From contig JAIUMV010000004.1 in the NCBI GenBank assembly GCA_022565395.1, positions 1-64,000 on the forward strand: 64,000 nucleotides of DNA. The letters run 5' to 3'. Source of the stretch: Marinobacter sp. (GTDB taxonomy: Bacteria; Pseudomonadota; Gammaproteobacteria; Pseudomonadales; Oleiphilaceae). The notes beneath the pieces are model-generated. The model ran no database searches. It had not been told where the DNA came from and was given only the letters and a program-made list of their open reading frames with translations. Made by a program: the position numbers and the translations under genes. This document shows, piece by piece, positions 20,949 through 30,465 of the stretch (positions are counted from its first letter, which is position 1; each line of letters starts with the position of its first letter).

Positions 20949-20977
20949 ATTATATGTGTTAACCGATAGCTGTTCAA
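20949..20977 (-). promoter_or_regulatory. Sigma70 promoter of the atp operon
   Basis: On the minus strand TTGAAC (20972-20977) is followed by exactly 17 nt and a perfect TATAAT (20949-20954). Transcription would start near 20942, about 75 nt before the atpI ATG. Confidence 0.75.
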
Positions 20978-21113
20978 CAGGTGCCGCCGGATTTTATGCG
21001 CACTTTTTGAGCAAAAACCACGATAACTGGCTGCAATATCACATAAGTTGTGCCTCTGAACAAAGGCAGCAACCATATGTGGTAGTTAATACTTTTTTGC
21101 CAGCGCTCCGCAA

Positions 21114-21992
21114 TTAACGGATATGTCCCAGAATGCCATCCAGCTCGTCGAGGGAGTTGTACTCGATGACCAGCTTGCCCTTGCCTTTGCTGCCATGGTT
21201 GATGGCGACCCGGGCCCCCAACCGCTCCGCCAGGTCATCCTGCAGGCTGCGGATGTTAGGGTCGAGACGGGGCTTTTCTTTTGGCCCGCGGGCCTGCTCT
21301 TCCTGCAGGCGGCGCACCAGGGCTTCGGTCTGGCGCACCGACAGGGCCTTGGCAACCACGTGATGGGCAGCCTGCATTTGCAGATCTGGCGCCAAGGTGA
21401 GCATGGCGCGGCCGTGCCCCATCTCCAGGTCGCCATGTTCCAGCAGCGTGCGCACCTCTTCCGTCAGCCCGGTCAGGCGCAGAATATTAGTTACGGTGGA
21501 GCGGGACTTGCCAACCGCCTCTGCCACCTGCGCCTGGGTCAGGCCAAATTCGTCCTGCAGGCGCTGCAAAGCAAAGGCTTCTTCTATTGGGTTGAGGTTT
21601 TCACGCTGGATATTCTCAATCAGCGCCATGGCGATGGCGGCTTCGTCCGGTACGTCACGGATCAATGCCGGAATCGTGTCCAGCCCCGCCAGCTGGGTGG
21701 CACGCCAGCGGCGCTCACCGGCGATCAGCTCATACTTGCCACCGCCGATACCACGCACCACCACCGGCTGCATGACCCCCTGCTGACGGATGGAATCGGC
21801 AAGCTCCTGCAGAGCGGTCGGGTCCATATCCCGCCGGGGCTGGTAACGGCCACGCTGGATCAGGTCCACAGGCAACTGCCGGAGCTCGCCGTCTGCGGGA
21901 CCGTCGTGGGATTCTGCCGTTGCTGTTGTCCTGGACCCTGCCAACAGGGCGTCCAGTCCGCGTGCTCCCAAGCCTCGTTTTTTTGCCGCCAT
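21114..21992 (-). CDS. parB: Chromosome-partitioning protein ParB
   Basis: This encodes 292 residues. It contains the CTP-binding ParB N-domain with GERRWRATQLAGL and the ENIQRENLNPIEEA motif, a central HTH (LTQAQVAEAVGKSRSTVTNILRL) that binds parS, and a C-terminal dimerisation domain. It lies 53 nt downstream of parA. Two matching parS sites are present at 50645 and 51290 in recF. Confidence 0.97.
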   Translation of the reverse strand: MAAKKRGLGARGLDALLAGSRTTATAESHDGPADGELRQLPVDLIQRGRYQPRRDMDPTALQELADSIRQQGVMQPVVVRGIGGGKYELIAGERRWRATQLAGLDTIPALIRDVPDEAAIAMALIENIQRENLNPIEEAFALQRLQDEFGLTQAQVAEAVGKSRSTVTNILRLTGLTEEVRTLLEHGDLEMGHGRAMLTLAPDLQMQAAHHVVAKALSVRQTEALVRRLQEEQARGPKEKPRLDPNIRSLQDDLAERLGARVAINHGSKGKGKLVIEYNSLDELDGILGHIR

Positions 21993-22045
21993 GATGTCCG
22001 TCAGTCGTTATTGTTCAACATTGAATACACGTTTAAACCGCAGGC

Positions 22046-22843
22046 CTAGACCGCCGCCGGTGTCGCACTTTGCCGTAGCGCGCCGTGGCGACGCACCATT
22101 TCCCCGGCCAGTGCCAGATAGGCTATGGCGCCCTTGGAGGCACGGTCGTAGACCAGTGCCGGCAAGCCATAGCTGGGCGCCTCGGCGAGCCGCACATTAC
22201 GGGGAATGACCGCCTTGTACACCTTATCACCAAAGTACTCGTTCAGCTGCGCTGAAACATCCAGCGTCAGGCTGTTGCGGGGATCGTACATGGTGCGTAA
22301 CAGGCCCTCAATCTCCAGTGCCGGGTTCACGGTTTCCCGGATCTGCTCCACCGTGTTCATCAGCGCAGCGAGACCCTCCAGTGCATAATACTCACACTGC
22401 ATGGGTATCATTACCGTGTCCGCTGCCGACAAGGCATTGACCGTCAGCAGGTTCAGCGAGGGCGGGCAATCGATGAGGATATAGTCATAGCTTTCCCGGG
22501 GCCCGGCCAGCGCCAGCCGCAAACGGTGTTCGCGGCCGATCTCGTTCATCAGCTCAACCTCGGCCGCAGTGAGGTCACCGTTGGCAGGAATAATATCAAA
22601 ACCACTCTGGCCGGCGGCAATAATCACCTGTTCAGCGGTGGCCCGCTTGGTCAGCAGGTCATAACCGGAGCGCTCGACGGCATGCTTCTCCACACCGCTG
22701 CCCATGGTGGCATTACCCTGGGGGTCCATATCCACCAGCAGTACCCGGCGTTTGATGGCCGCCAGCGAGGCCGCCAGATTGACGCAGGTGGTGGTCTTAC
22801 CGACGCCGCCCTTCTGGTTGGTCACCGCGATTACCCGTGCCAT
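22046..22843 (-). CDS. parA: Chromosome-partitioning ATPase ParA
   Basis: This encodes 265 residues. The deviant Walker A motif KGGVGKTT is at residues 10-17, the A' box follows in LLVDMDPQGNAT, and Walker B is in YILIDCPPSLN. It is the short chromosomal ParA type without an N-terminal HTH. It works with ParB-parS to segregate the origin. It starts 3 nt after rsmG. Confidence 0.97.
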   Translation of the reverse strand: MARVIAVTNQKGGVGKTTTCVNLAASLAAIKRRVLLVDMDPQGNATMGSGVEKHAVERSGYDLLTKRATAEQVIIAAGQSGFDIIPANGDLTAAEVELMNEIGREHRLRLALAGPRESYDYILIDCPPSLNLLTVNALSAADTVMIPMQCEYYALEGLAALMNTVEQIRETVNPALEIEGLLRTMYDPRNSLTLDVSAQLNEYFGDKVYKAVIPRNVRLAEAPSYGLPALVYDRASKGAIAYLALAGEMVRRHGALRQSATPAAV

Positions 22844-22846
22844 GGC

Positions 22847-23494
22847 CTAGCCTCCTGTCTGTGCGAGTCGGTCAATAATAAGCAAGTGTCGGCTGGCATC
22901 ACAACCAGGAACCGTCAACGGATGATTTTCCCGCACCCGCCAGCCGGCCGGTAACTGGGCCACTTCGTCCGCCGGATACAGGCCTTTCATGGCCAGAAAC
23001 TCGCCGTTGGCTGCCAACAGGTGGCCACACCAGTTAACCAGATTATCCAATGCTGTGAAGGCCCGGCTGCTGATCTGCCGATAGGGCTGATCAGGCGTAA
23101 ACTCTTCCGCCCGGCCATGGAACACGGTGACGTTTGCCAGCTCCAGCTCCAGGGCGCACTGGGTCAGAAAGCGGGTTTTCTTGCTGTTGCTGTCCAGCAG
23201 AGTAAATTGCCGGTGTGGATACACGATAGCCAGCGGAATCCCGGGTAATCCACCCCCTGCCCCGACATCCAGCAAACGATCGGCCTGGAGAAACGGCATG
23301 ATACTGAGGCTATCCAGCAGCTGACGGGAAACCATCTGCACCGGTTCCCGCACCGCGGTCAGATTGTAGGCTTTATTCCACTTGTTGAGCAGACCGAGAA
23401 AGGCCAGCAGTCTTGCCTGGGTATCGGCAGGAAGATCAATACCCATGGCGACCAGCCCAGTGGCGAGCTGGTCCTGCCAGCGTGCATCTATCAT
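22847..23494 (-). CDS. rsmG: 16S rRNA m7G527 methyltransferase
   Basis: This encodes 215 residues. The SAM-binding motif is DVGAGGGLPGIPLAI, followed by the LLDSNSKKTRFL loop typical of RsmG (GidB). It modifies G527 of 16S rRNA. It lies 7 nt after mnmG and 3 nt before parA in one operon. Confidence 0.96.
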   Translation of the reverse strand: MIDARWQDQLATGLVAMGIDLPADTQARLLAFLGLLNKWNKAYNLTAVREPVQMVSRQLLDSLSIMPFLQADRLLDVGAGGGLPGIPLAIVYPHRQFTLLDSNSKKTRFLTQCALELELANVTVFHGRAEEFTPDQPYRQISSRAFTALDNLVNWCGHLLAANGEFLAMKGLYPADEVAQLPAGWRVRENHPLTVPGCDASRHLLIIDRLAQTGG

Positions 23495-23501
23495 GGCCGG
23501 A

Positions 23502-25385
23502 TCAGGCGGATTGCTTGCGCAGCAGGTCGCGCTTCTTGAGGTACACCAGAATCTGGGAGATGGCCGCCGGTGTCACTCCCTGAATCCGTGAGGCATGGGC
23601 CACGGTCGCTGGCCGCACAGCCGTCAGTTTCTGGCGAATCTCGTTGGACAGGCCACCGATGTCCTGATAATCCAGTTCCGCCGGCAACGGCATGTTCTCG
23701 TGTTTGCGCAGGCGTTCGATCTCGTCTTCCTGACGGGAGATATAACCCTCGTACTTGATTTCGATTTCCACCTGACTGGCCACCGCCTCTTCAGCTGCGA
23801 CACCGGCCATTTCGGCAATATGGCTGTAGCTGATTTCCGGGCGCCGCAACAGTTCCGCCAGTGACTGCTCCCGCTGCAGTGGCCTTTGCAGGTACTGGTC
23901 AGCGATTGCGGACTGGGGGCTGCCGGTATGGATGTAGGTGGTTTCCAGCCGTTTGCGCTCTTCGGTGATACCGTCCCGTTTAGCACTGAAGGCCGCCCAG
24001 CGGGCGTCATCCACCAGACCGAGACGACGGCCGGTTTCAGTCAGGCGCAGGTCGGCGTTGTCTTCCCGCAGGATCAACCGGTACTCCGCCCGACTGGTAA
24101 ACATGCGGTAGGGCTCAGAGGTGCCCAGGGTAATCAGGTCATCCACCAGCACGCCCAGGTAAGCCTCGTCACGGCGCGGATACCAGCCTTCTTCGCCTTT
24201 GGCTCGCAAGGCGGCATTCAAACCGGCCAGCAGGCCCTGGGCGCCGGCCTCTTCATAACCGGTGGTGCCGTTGATCTGACCCGCAAAGAACAGGCCGGCA
24301 ATGACTTTGGTTTCCAGGGTGTGCTTGAGATCCTGGGGGTTCAGGTAGTCGTATTCGATAGCATAACCCGGCCGGATGATGTGGGCCTGCTCAAAACCAG
24401 GTATAGAGCGCACCGCCGCCAGCTGGATATCGAAAGGCAGACTGGTGGATATGCCGTTCGGATAGAGTTCATGGGTGGTCAGCCCTTCCGGCTCGACAAA
24501 AATCTGGTGGGAGTCCTTGTCGGCAAAGCGGTTGACCTTGTCTTCAATGGACGGGCAATAACGCGGGCCCACACCTTCAATGTTACCGGTGAACATGGGC
24601 GAGCGGTCAAAGCCACTACGGATAATGTCGTGGGTCTGCTCCGTGGTGCGGGTAATGTAGCAGCAGATCTGGCGCGGATGATCGGCACGGCTGCCCATAA
24701 AGGACATGACGGGGGTCGGGCTATCACCCCACTGCTCCTGCATGACCGAAAAGTCCACGGTGCGGGCGTCAATGCGCGGAGGGGTACCGGTTTTCAGCCG
24801 GCCAACCCGCAGCGGCAGCTCCCGCAGACGGCGGGCCAGGGCGATGGCGGGGGGGTCTCCGGCACGGCCACCGGCATGGTTCTGCATGCCAATGTGGATA
24901 ACGCCTCCGAGGAAGGTGCCGGTGGTCAGTACCACCGCGTCGGCAAAAAACCGGATGCCAGACTGGGTTACCACACCGCGCACCGTATCCCGCTCTACCA
25001 AGAGGTCATCTGCCGCTTGTTGGAATAATGTCAGGTTAGGCTGGTTTTCCAGCATGGTACGGATAGCTGCCTTGTACAATACCCGGTCTGCCTGTGCCCG
25101 GGTCGCACGTACCGCAGGACCCTTGCGGCTGTTGAGCACACGAAACTGGATACCGGCGTGATCCGTCGCCTTCGCCATGGCCCCACCCAGGGCATCAATT
25201 TCTTTCACCAGATGGCTTTTGCCAATACCGCCAATGGCGGGGTTACAGGACATCTGCCCGAGGGTTTCGATATTGTGGGTCAACAGCAAGGTCTGCGCGC
25301 CCATACGAGCTGCCGCCAGGGCTGCTTCCGTACCGGCATGGCCGCCACCAATGACAATGACATCGAAACGGGTTGGAAAATCCAC
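23502..25385 (-). CDS. mnmG: tRNA uridine-5-carboxymethylaminomethyl modification enzyme, FAD subunit
   Basis: This encodes 627 residues from a GTG at 25385 that has GAGGTG just upstream. The frame remains open to 25502 but has no conserved residues there. It has the N-terminal FAD dinucleotide-binding motif [17 protein letters not shown], the [22 protein letters not shown] signature and the helical C-terminal domain. It acts with MnmE on the wobble uridine. In most relatives mnmE lies immediately upstream; here the two are about 16 kb apart. Confidence 0.97.
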   Translation of the reverse strand: MDFPTRFDVIVIGGGHAGTEAALAAARMGAQTLLLTHNIETLGQMSCNPAIGGIGKSHLVKEIDALGGAMAKATDHAGIQFRVLNSRKGPAVRATRAQADRVLYKAAIRTMLENQPNLTLFQQAADDLLVERDTVRGVVTQSGIRFFADAVVLTTGTFLGGVIHIGMQNHAGGRAGDPPAIALARRLRELPLRVGRLKTGTPPRIDARTVDFSVMQEQWGDSPTPVMSFMGSRADHPRQICCYITRTTEQTHDIIRSGFDRSPMFTGNIEGVGPRYCPSIEDKVNRFADKDSHQIFVEPEGLTTHELYPNGISTSLPFDIQLAAVRSIPGFEQAHIIRPGYAIEYDYLNPQDLKHTLETKVIAGLFFAGQINGTTGYEEAGAQGLLAGLNAALRAKGEEGWYPRRDEAYLGVLVDDLITLGTSEPYRMFTSRAEYRLILREDNADLRLTETGRRLGLVDDARWAAFSAKRDGITEERKRLETTYIHTGSPQSAIADQYLQRPLQREQSLAELLRRPEISYSHIAEMAGVAAEEAVASQVEIEIKYEGYISRQEDEIERLRKHENMPLPAELDYQDIGGLSNEIRQKLTAVRPATVAHASRIQGVTPAAISQILVYLKKRDLLRKQSA

Positions 25386-25981
25386 ACAACACCTCGGGCA
25401 TTCAAGAAAATTCAGGGGGCGCAAAGTATACCTGCTTGCCGGCCCGATTGCAGTCAAAATGAATAAAATTTGATCACTTTTAAACCAAGCTCTGGCTAGC
25501 AAAAATTTTTAGGTAATGCTTACTAAAAGTTCATTCTGAATCAGTCGCTTGGCGATCATACCTTAGCCAACTCGTCAAGAAAGTTATCCACATAACTGTT
25601 TCACGAAAATGTGACTTTTCAACACCTTTACCTATTGTTTTATATATGTTTTCTTAAAACTTATCTCGGCTTATACCAAGATTATCCCTAGAGTTATCCA
25701 CAACACAAACCCTACGCGACGGGCTTGCCTGACCCCGTTGCCAGGCCTTGGCATTTCCGGCCAAGACCGAGTCACCGCCACACATGGCTTTCGACAACCC
25801 ACCAGCTAGCGGCACCAACAAAGGTCGCATGCACCTTGCCTGTGCAAATTGCGAAGCGCATCACATCAGGTCATAGCTTATGGCGCCTTTATCTATCAAA
25901 TGTCGTCAATTAATTGTCAGGCTGGCATCAAGTCTGCATAGGTCAGATGCTCAGACCGACCTTATCTTTTTGTGGCGCCTT
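25386..25981. other. Non-coding stretch upstream of mnmG with two perfect DnaA boxes
   Basis: TTATCCACA occurs perfectly at 25584-25592 and 25694-25702, with weaker relatives such as TTATCCCTA at 25682-25690. An AT-rich interval (25620-25680) lies between them, and an A/T tract at 25500-25512. The stretch also carries the mnmG promoter; TATACT on the minus strand near 25425 is a possible -10. Upstream of mnmG is where E. coli-type oriC sits, so this is a possible secondary or ancestral origin region. From 25710 on I see nothing else clear. Confidence 0.5.
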
Positions 25982-27262
25982 ATGAACCAGTTGATCGAAC
26001 TGAAGTCCCGCATGTCTGCCATGCGCAGCTACCGAGAACCTGACCCCACCAGCTGGCTGCAACGCGTCACCATCAATTCCGTGTTCCAGCCAATCTTCAG
26101 CCCGGCCCACAACCGCTTGGTAGGGTATGAGGCGTTGATCCGTCCGCTCTACCAAGGGCAACCCCTGTCACCGCCCGAACTGTTTCATAAAGCCGACCGG
26201 CAGGGGTTAGCGGAGGCGCTGGATGTGCGGGTTCATGATGCGCATGTGCGCAACTTTGCCGGCCACAGTTACAGTGAGTGGCTGTTCGTCAATATTACAC
26301 CAGCCACCTGTATCCACCCTGACCTGTCGCTGGACGGTATGGTGGCCAGTTGTGAAGCATTGCATATTCCCACCTCACAGATCGTGCTGGAAATTGTGGA
26401 GTCCTCAACGCCGGACAAGGTGGCACTGCTGGATTTTATCCGCGAAGCCAAGGCACGGGGTTTTCAGATTGCCATTGATGACTTTGGGGTCGGTGATTCC
26501 AACTTTGAACGAATCTGGCAACTGGAGCCGCTGGTACTCAAAGTGGACCGCAGTCTGTTGCTAAACGCGGAACAGAATCGTCGGGCCCGCCACCTGCTGG
26601 AGAGTCTGGTGCGGGTGATTCGGGAGAGCGGCAGTCTGGTGCTAATTGAAGGGGTAGAGACCGATCAGCAGGCCAGTATCGCGCTCTCTACCGAGGCCGA
26701 CCTGGTACAGGGCTTCAGATTTGGACGACCAGGCACCCTGCCAAACCCTTTCAAGGGTCAGCAGGAACAGGCCCTGACCGGGTTAATGGCCACCCTGCGG
26801 GCAGGTAACGATGAGGACATGCGCCAGCATCTGATGTTTTTGAAAAGCTTGCGCTTTGAGCTGTTGCAGGTGACGCATCAGCTGGCTCAACAGCAGCCGT
26901 TAGACCAGGCCTGTGAGGCGCTGCTGGAGCTGGATGGCGTGAAACGCTGCTTCCTGCTTAACGGTGAGGGGACGCAGCAGAGCAGCCTGATCAGCAACCA
27001 GCCTCAGGAACGTACCACCATGTTCAACCCGCTGTACCTGTCCAGCGGTGCCTGCTGGAACCATCGGGAATACTTCCGCAACGCCGTTGACCAGCCGGGG
27101 CGCATCACTGTCAGCCGGCCCTATGTGGCACTGCCGGACGCCAAACGCACGGTGACCGTGTCCTATTGCTTCACCCTGGCGGGCAAGGCAGTGATTTTCT
27201 GCGTGGATATTCACCCGGATGAGGTATTCGGGGGCAATCTGGAGTTCCCCCGCAGTCTCTGA
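25982..27262 (+). CDS. EAL-domain cyclic-di-GMP phosphodiesterase with C-terminal sensor-like domain
   Basis: This encodes 426 residues from the ATG at 25982; the frame also opens at 25880 and no start has a clear Shine-Dalgarno sequence. The EAL domain (about 30-260) keeps the catalytic set: E50 in YEAL, N104, E137, D166-D167 in IDDFGVG, K187, E223 in IEGVET and Q243. It should be active. The C-terminal about 140 residues (WNHREYFRNAV, SRPYVALPDAKRTVTVSYCF) look like a Cache/PDC-type fold without membrane helices, so the input would be cytosolic. Confidence 0.85.
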   Translation: MNQLIELKSRMSAMRSYREPDPTSWLQRVTINSVFQPIFSPAHNRLVGYEALIRPLYQGQPLSPPELFHKADRQGLAEALDVRVHDAHVRNFAGHSYSEWLFVNITPATCIHPDLSLDGMVASCEALHIPTSQIVLEIVESSTPDKVALLDFIREAKARGFQIAIDDFGVGDSNFERIWQLEPLVLKVDRSLLLNAEQNRRARHLLESLVRVIRESGSLVLIEGVETDQQASIALSTEADLVQGFRFGRPGTLPNPFKGQQEQALTGLMATLRAGNDEDMRQHLMFLKSLRFELLQVTHQLAQQQPLDQACEALLELDGVKRCFLLNGEGTQQSSLISNQPQERTTMFNPLYLSSGACWNHREYFRNAVDQPGRITVSRPYVALPDAKRTVTVSYCFTLAGKAVIFCVDIHPDEVFGGNLEFPRSL

Positions 27263-27295
27263 CCCGCAAGGGCTGACTGGCAGCCCCACGGGCGT

Positions 27296-30200
27296 TTACT
27301 GGCCTAAAGCGCCGTCGTCACGCTGGGCCTGAGTGCCGGCCACCAGACCACGACTACCGAGGCTGCGTTCCTGCTCTGCCAGCTGCTGGCTGACATGGTT
27401 AACGGATTTGGCAAATCGCGCCAGCAGGTTATACAGCACCGGAATGATGAACAGGGTCAGGGTCGTGGCAAACAACAGGCCACCGATAATTACGGTGCCG
27501 ATGGCCGCACGACTCTCAGCGCCGGCACCGGTAGCAATCACCAGTGGAATGGCACCAAAGATGGTGGAGATGGTGGTCATCAGTACCGGGCGGAAACGCA
27601 GGATAGCCCCCTCCACAATGGCATCATGCACACTGCGGCCCTGATCCCGGAGCTGGTTGGCAAACTCCACAATCAGGATGCCATTCTTGGCCATCAACCC
27701 CAGCAGCATGATGATGCCAATCTGACTGTAGATATTCAGACTGATACCGGCGAATAGCAGCGCTGCCAAAGCACCCGTCACCGCCAACGGCACCGACAGC
27801 ATGATAATCAGCGGGTGAATCCAGCTCTCGAACTGGGCGGCCAGCACCAGGAAAACAATTACGAAAGCCAGCACAAAGGTGATGTAGATGGCGGCCGAGG
27901 ATTCAACGAACTCCCGGCTCAGGCCCTGATAGCTGATCCGCGCCTCTGCGGGCAGGGTGTCAGCCGCCAGATTGTTCAGGTAGGTGAGGGCCGAACCCAT
28001 GTCATACCCCGGTGCCAGCGAACCGCTGATCACCACTGCTGGGAGTCGATCCACCCGTCGCAGCGCCGGATTGGACCCGGTTTGGGTAACATCCACCAGC
28101 GCAGCCAGGGGCACCAGTTCACCACCAGCCCGCGAACGCAGGAAAATCCGCCCCAGATCTTCCGGGGTGGCACGATCTGCGTCTTCGGCCTGCACAATGA
28201 CGTCGTATTCCCGGCCGCGGTCCAGATAGGTGGTAACGGTGCGGGATGCCATCATGGTTTGCAGGGTGAGGGCCACTTCCTCCATGGTGATATCCAGATC
28301 GGCCGCCCGTTGGCGATCAATGCTGACCTGCAGCTCCGGCCGGGTCAGCTCAAAGTCCGTGTCCAGATTGAGCAGGTTGGGATTTTCCCGCGCCCGTTCC
28401 AGCAGGGCGTCACTCCACTCCTTCACGCTGTCGTAGTCCGGCCCGCCCAGCACCACCGCCAGTGGCTGACTGAAACCCCGCTGCCCCAGACCCGGTGGGT
28501 TGACCGGGATGGCCCGCACCCCGGGAACCTGACCCAGTATGGGAAACAGCTGCCCGGCGAGATCCTGCTGGCGCATGTCCCGGTCATTCCAGTGCTGCAA
28601 ACCGAGAATCATAAAGGCGCGGTCAACCTGGCCACCAAACCCGACAATAGACAGCAGACGTTCGGCAGGGCCATCTTCGAGGAAAGGCATGAGCTGCTGC
28701 TCCACCTTGCGCACATGGTGCTCGGTGTAGTCCGCGGTTGCGCCACGGGGGGCGCTGGTGGGCATAATTATGACACCGCGATCTTCCGTGGGGGACAGCT
28801 CCTGGGGTATCTGGGGAAATATGGCGGCCGCTATCAGAATGCCCGCCAGGCCCAGGCCAATCACTACGCCCGGCTGCCGCAGCGCCAGCCGCAGGAGCCG
28901 TTCGTAGCCTCGGTTGAGGCCATTGAATACGGTTTCTGTGGCGGCCCAAAGCCGGTGCTGGCGGGCGTTTTCGCCGCTGGTGTCCGGACTGTGCCGGAGC
29001 CACTTGGAGCACAGCATGGGCGCCAGACTCAGGGCCACCACACTGGAGAAGATCACCGCTGCGGCAAGGGTAAAACCAAACTCGGTAAACAAGCGACCGA
29101 CATTGCCCCCCATAAAGGAAATGGGGACAAACACCGCCACCAGCGTCAGGGTGGTGGCGATGACCGCAAAGGCGACTTGCCGGGCTCCCCGATAGGCGGC
29201 AACCAGGGGAGGCTCCCCGTCGTCAATGCGGCGCTGGATATTTTCCAGCATGACAATCGCATCATCCACCACCAGGCCGATGGCGAGGATAACTGCCAGC
29301 AGCGTCAGTACATTTATGGAGAAACCCAGCAGCCCCAGCCCGGTAAAGGCACCAATAATAGCCACCGGAATGGTGACCGCGGGTATCAGGGTGGCGCGCC
29401 AGGAGCGCAGGAAAACGAAAATAACCAGAATCACCAGCGACACGGCAATTGCCAGGGTAATCAGTACCTCACGGATGGACTCGCGGATAAACACTGATTC
29501 ATCGTAGCTGAAGCGAATGGTCACTTCGGGCGGCAGCGTCTCAAGGATACGGGCCACTTCGGCCTGCACGCGATCAGAGACTGCAACCGTGTTGGATTTT
29601 GACTGGCGGATAACACCCAGGCCAATGGCGGTCTGGCCGTTAAAGCGCAAGCGGCTGGTATCCGACTCAATCCCCAGCACCACATCAGCCACTTCACCCA
29701 GGCGCAACAGTTCATCCCCATCACGCCGTACAATCAGGTTGCGGAAGTCTTCCACCGTCTCCAACCGCCCCTGGGCCCGTACGGTAAAGTCCCGGCTGAT
29801 CGACTCGATTCGGCCCGCCGGCAGCTCCACGTTGTTGGCCCGCAAGGCTCGCTCCACTTCGGCCACGGTAATATCCCTCGCAGCCAGGCGCTCCCGGTCC
29901 AGCCATACCCTTATGGCGTAGCGCCGCTGGCCACCGATCATCACATCGGCGACACCATCCAGCACCGACAGCCGGTCCACCAGCTGCCGTTCAGCAAAAT
30001 CACTGAGTTGAGCGCTGTCCCAGACATCGCTGGTGAGGGTCAGCCACATCATGGGCCGGGCGTCAGAGTCCGCCTTGGTGATACGGGGCGCATCGGCCTC
30101 ATCAGGCAGACGATTGATCACCCGTGCTACCGCATCCCGGACATCGTTGGCCGCGGCGTCAACGTCACGATTGGTATTGAACTCAATGTTGGTGCCACTG

Positions 30201-30463
30201 CGGCCAAGCCGTGAGGTGGATTCAATGGCACGAATGCCCTCCACCGCGCTGATGGCAGATTCAATAACCTGGGTAATCTGGGTGTCGATCACCTCCGGCG
30301 CAGCACCGGTGTATGTGGTGTCAATGGACACCACAGGCGGGTCGATATCCGGATATTCCCGCACCGGCAGGTCAAGCAGTGACGCGATGCCAAACACCAG
30401 TATCAGCAGACTGATGACCGTCGCAAATACCGGTCGTTTGATGGACAGGTCCGAGAGGATCAT
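27296..30463 (-). CDS. RND-family multidrug efflux permease
   Basis: This encodes 1055 residues, the size of AcrB/MexB-like HAE1 pumps. The N-terminus (LSDLSIKRPVFATVISLLILVFG) is standard. The central proton-relay helix carries the paired aspartates in AIGLVVDDAIVMLENIQ. Duplicated sets of six helices and two periplasmic loops are evident. It lies 2 nt after its membrane-fusion partner. No outer-membrane channel gene is adjacent, so it probably borrows a TolC-like protein from elsewhere. Confidence 0.95.
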   Translation of the reverse strand: MILSDLSIKRPVFATVISLLILVFGIASLLDLPVREYPDIDPPVVSIDTTYTGAAPEVIDTQITQVIESAISAVEGIRAIESTSRLGRSGTNIEFNTNRDVDAAANDVRDAVARVINRLPDEADAPRITKADSDARPMMWLTLTSDVWDSAQLSDFAERQLVDRLSVLDGVADVMIGGQRRYAIRVWLDRERLAARDITVAEVERALRANNVELPAGRIESISRDFTVRAQGRLETVEDFRNLIVRRDGDELLRLGEVADVVLGIESDTSRLRFNGQTAIGLGVIRQSKSNTVAVSDRVQAEVARILETLPPEVTIRFSYDESVFIRESIREVLITLAIAVSLVILVIFVFLRSWRATLIPAVTIPVAIIGAFTGLGLLGFSINVLTLLAVILAIGLVVDDAIVMLENIQRRIDDGEPPLVAAYRGARQVAFAVIATTLTLVAVFVPISFMGGNVGRLFTEFGFTLAAAVIFSSVVALSLAPMLCSKWLRHSPDTSGENARQHRLWAATETVFNGLNRGYERLLRLALRQPGVVIGLGLAGILIAAAIFPQIPQELSPTEDRGVIIMPTSAPRGATADYTEHHVRKVEQQLMPFLEDGPAERLLSIVGFGGQVDRAFMILGLQHWNDRDMRQQDLAGQLFPILGQVPGVRAIPVNPPGLGQRGFSQPLAVVLGGPDYDSVKEWSDALLERARENPNLLNLDTDFELTRPELQVSIDRQRAADLDITMEEVALTLQTMMASRTVTTYLDRGREYDVIVQAEDADRATPEDLGRIFLRSRAGGELVPLAALVDVTQTGSNPALRRVDRLPAVVISGSLAPGYDMGSALTYLNNLAADTLPAEARISYQGLSREFVESSAAIYITFVLAFVIVFLVLAAQFESWIHPLIIMLSVPLAVTGALAALLFAGISLNIYSQIGIIMLLGLMAKNGILIVEFANQLRDQGRSVHDAIVEGAILRFRPVLMTTISTIFGAIPLVIATGAGAESRAAIGTVIIGGLLFATTLTLFIIPVLYNLLARFAKSVNHVSQQLAEQERSLGSRGLVAGTQAQRDDGALGQ

Positions 30464-30465
30464 GA

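Noticed and set aside
27815-29497. Plus-strand open frame of 560 codons opposite the RND permease.
   Set aside because: Antisense shadow of the pump gene.
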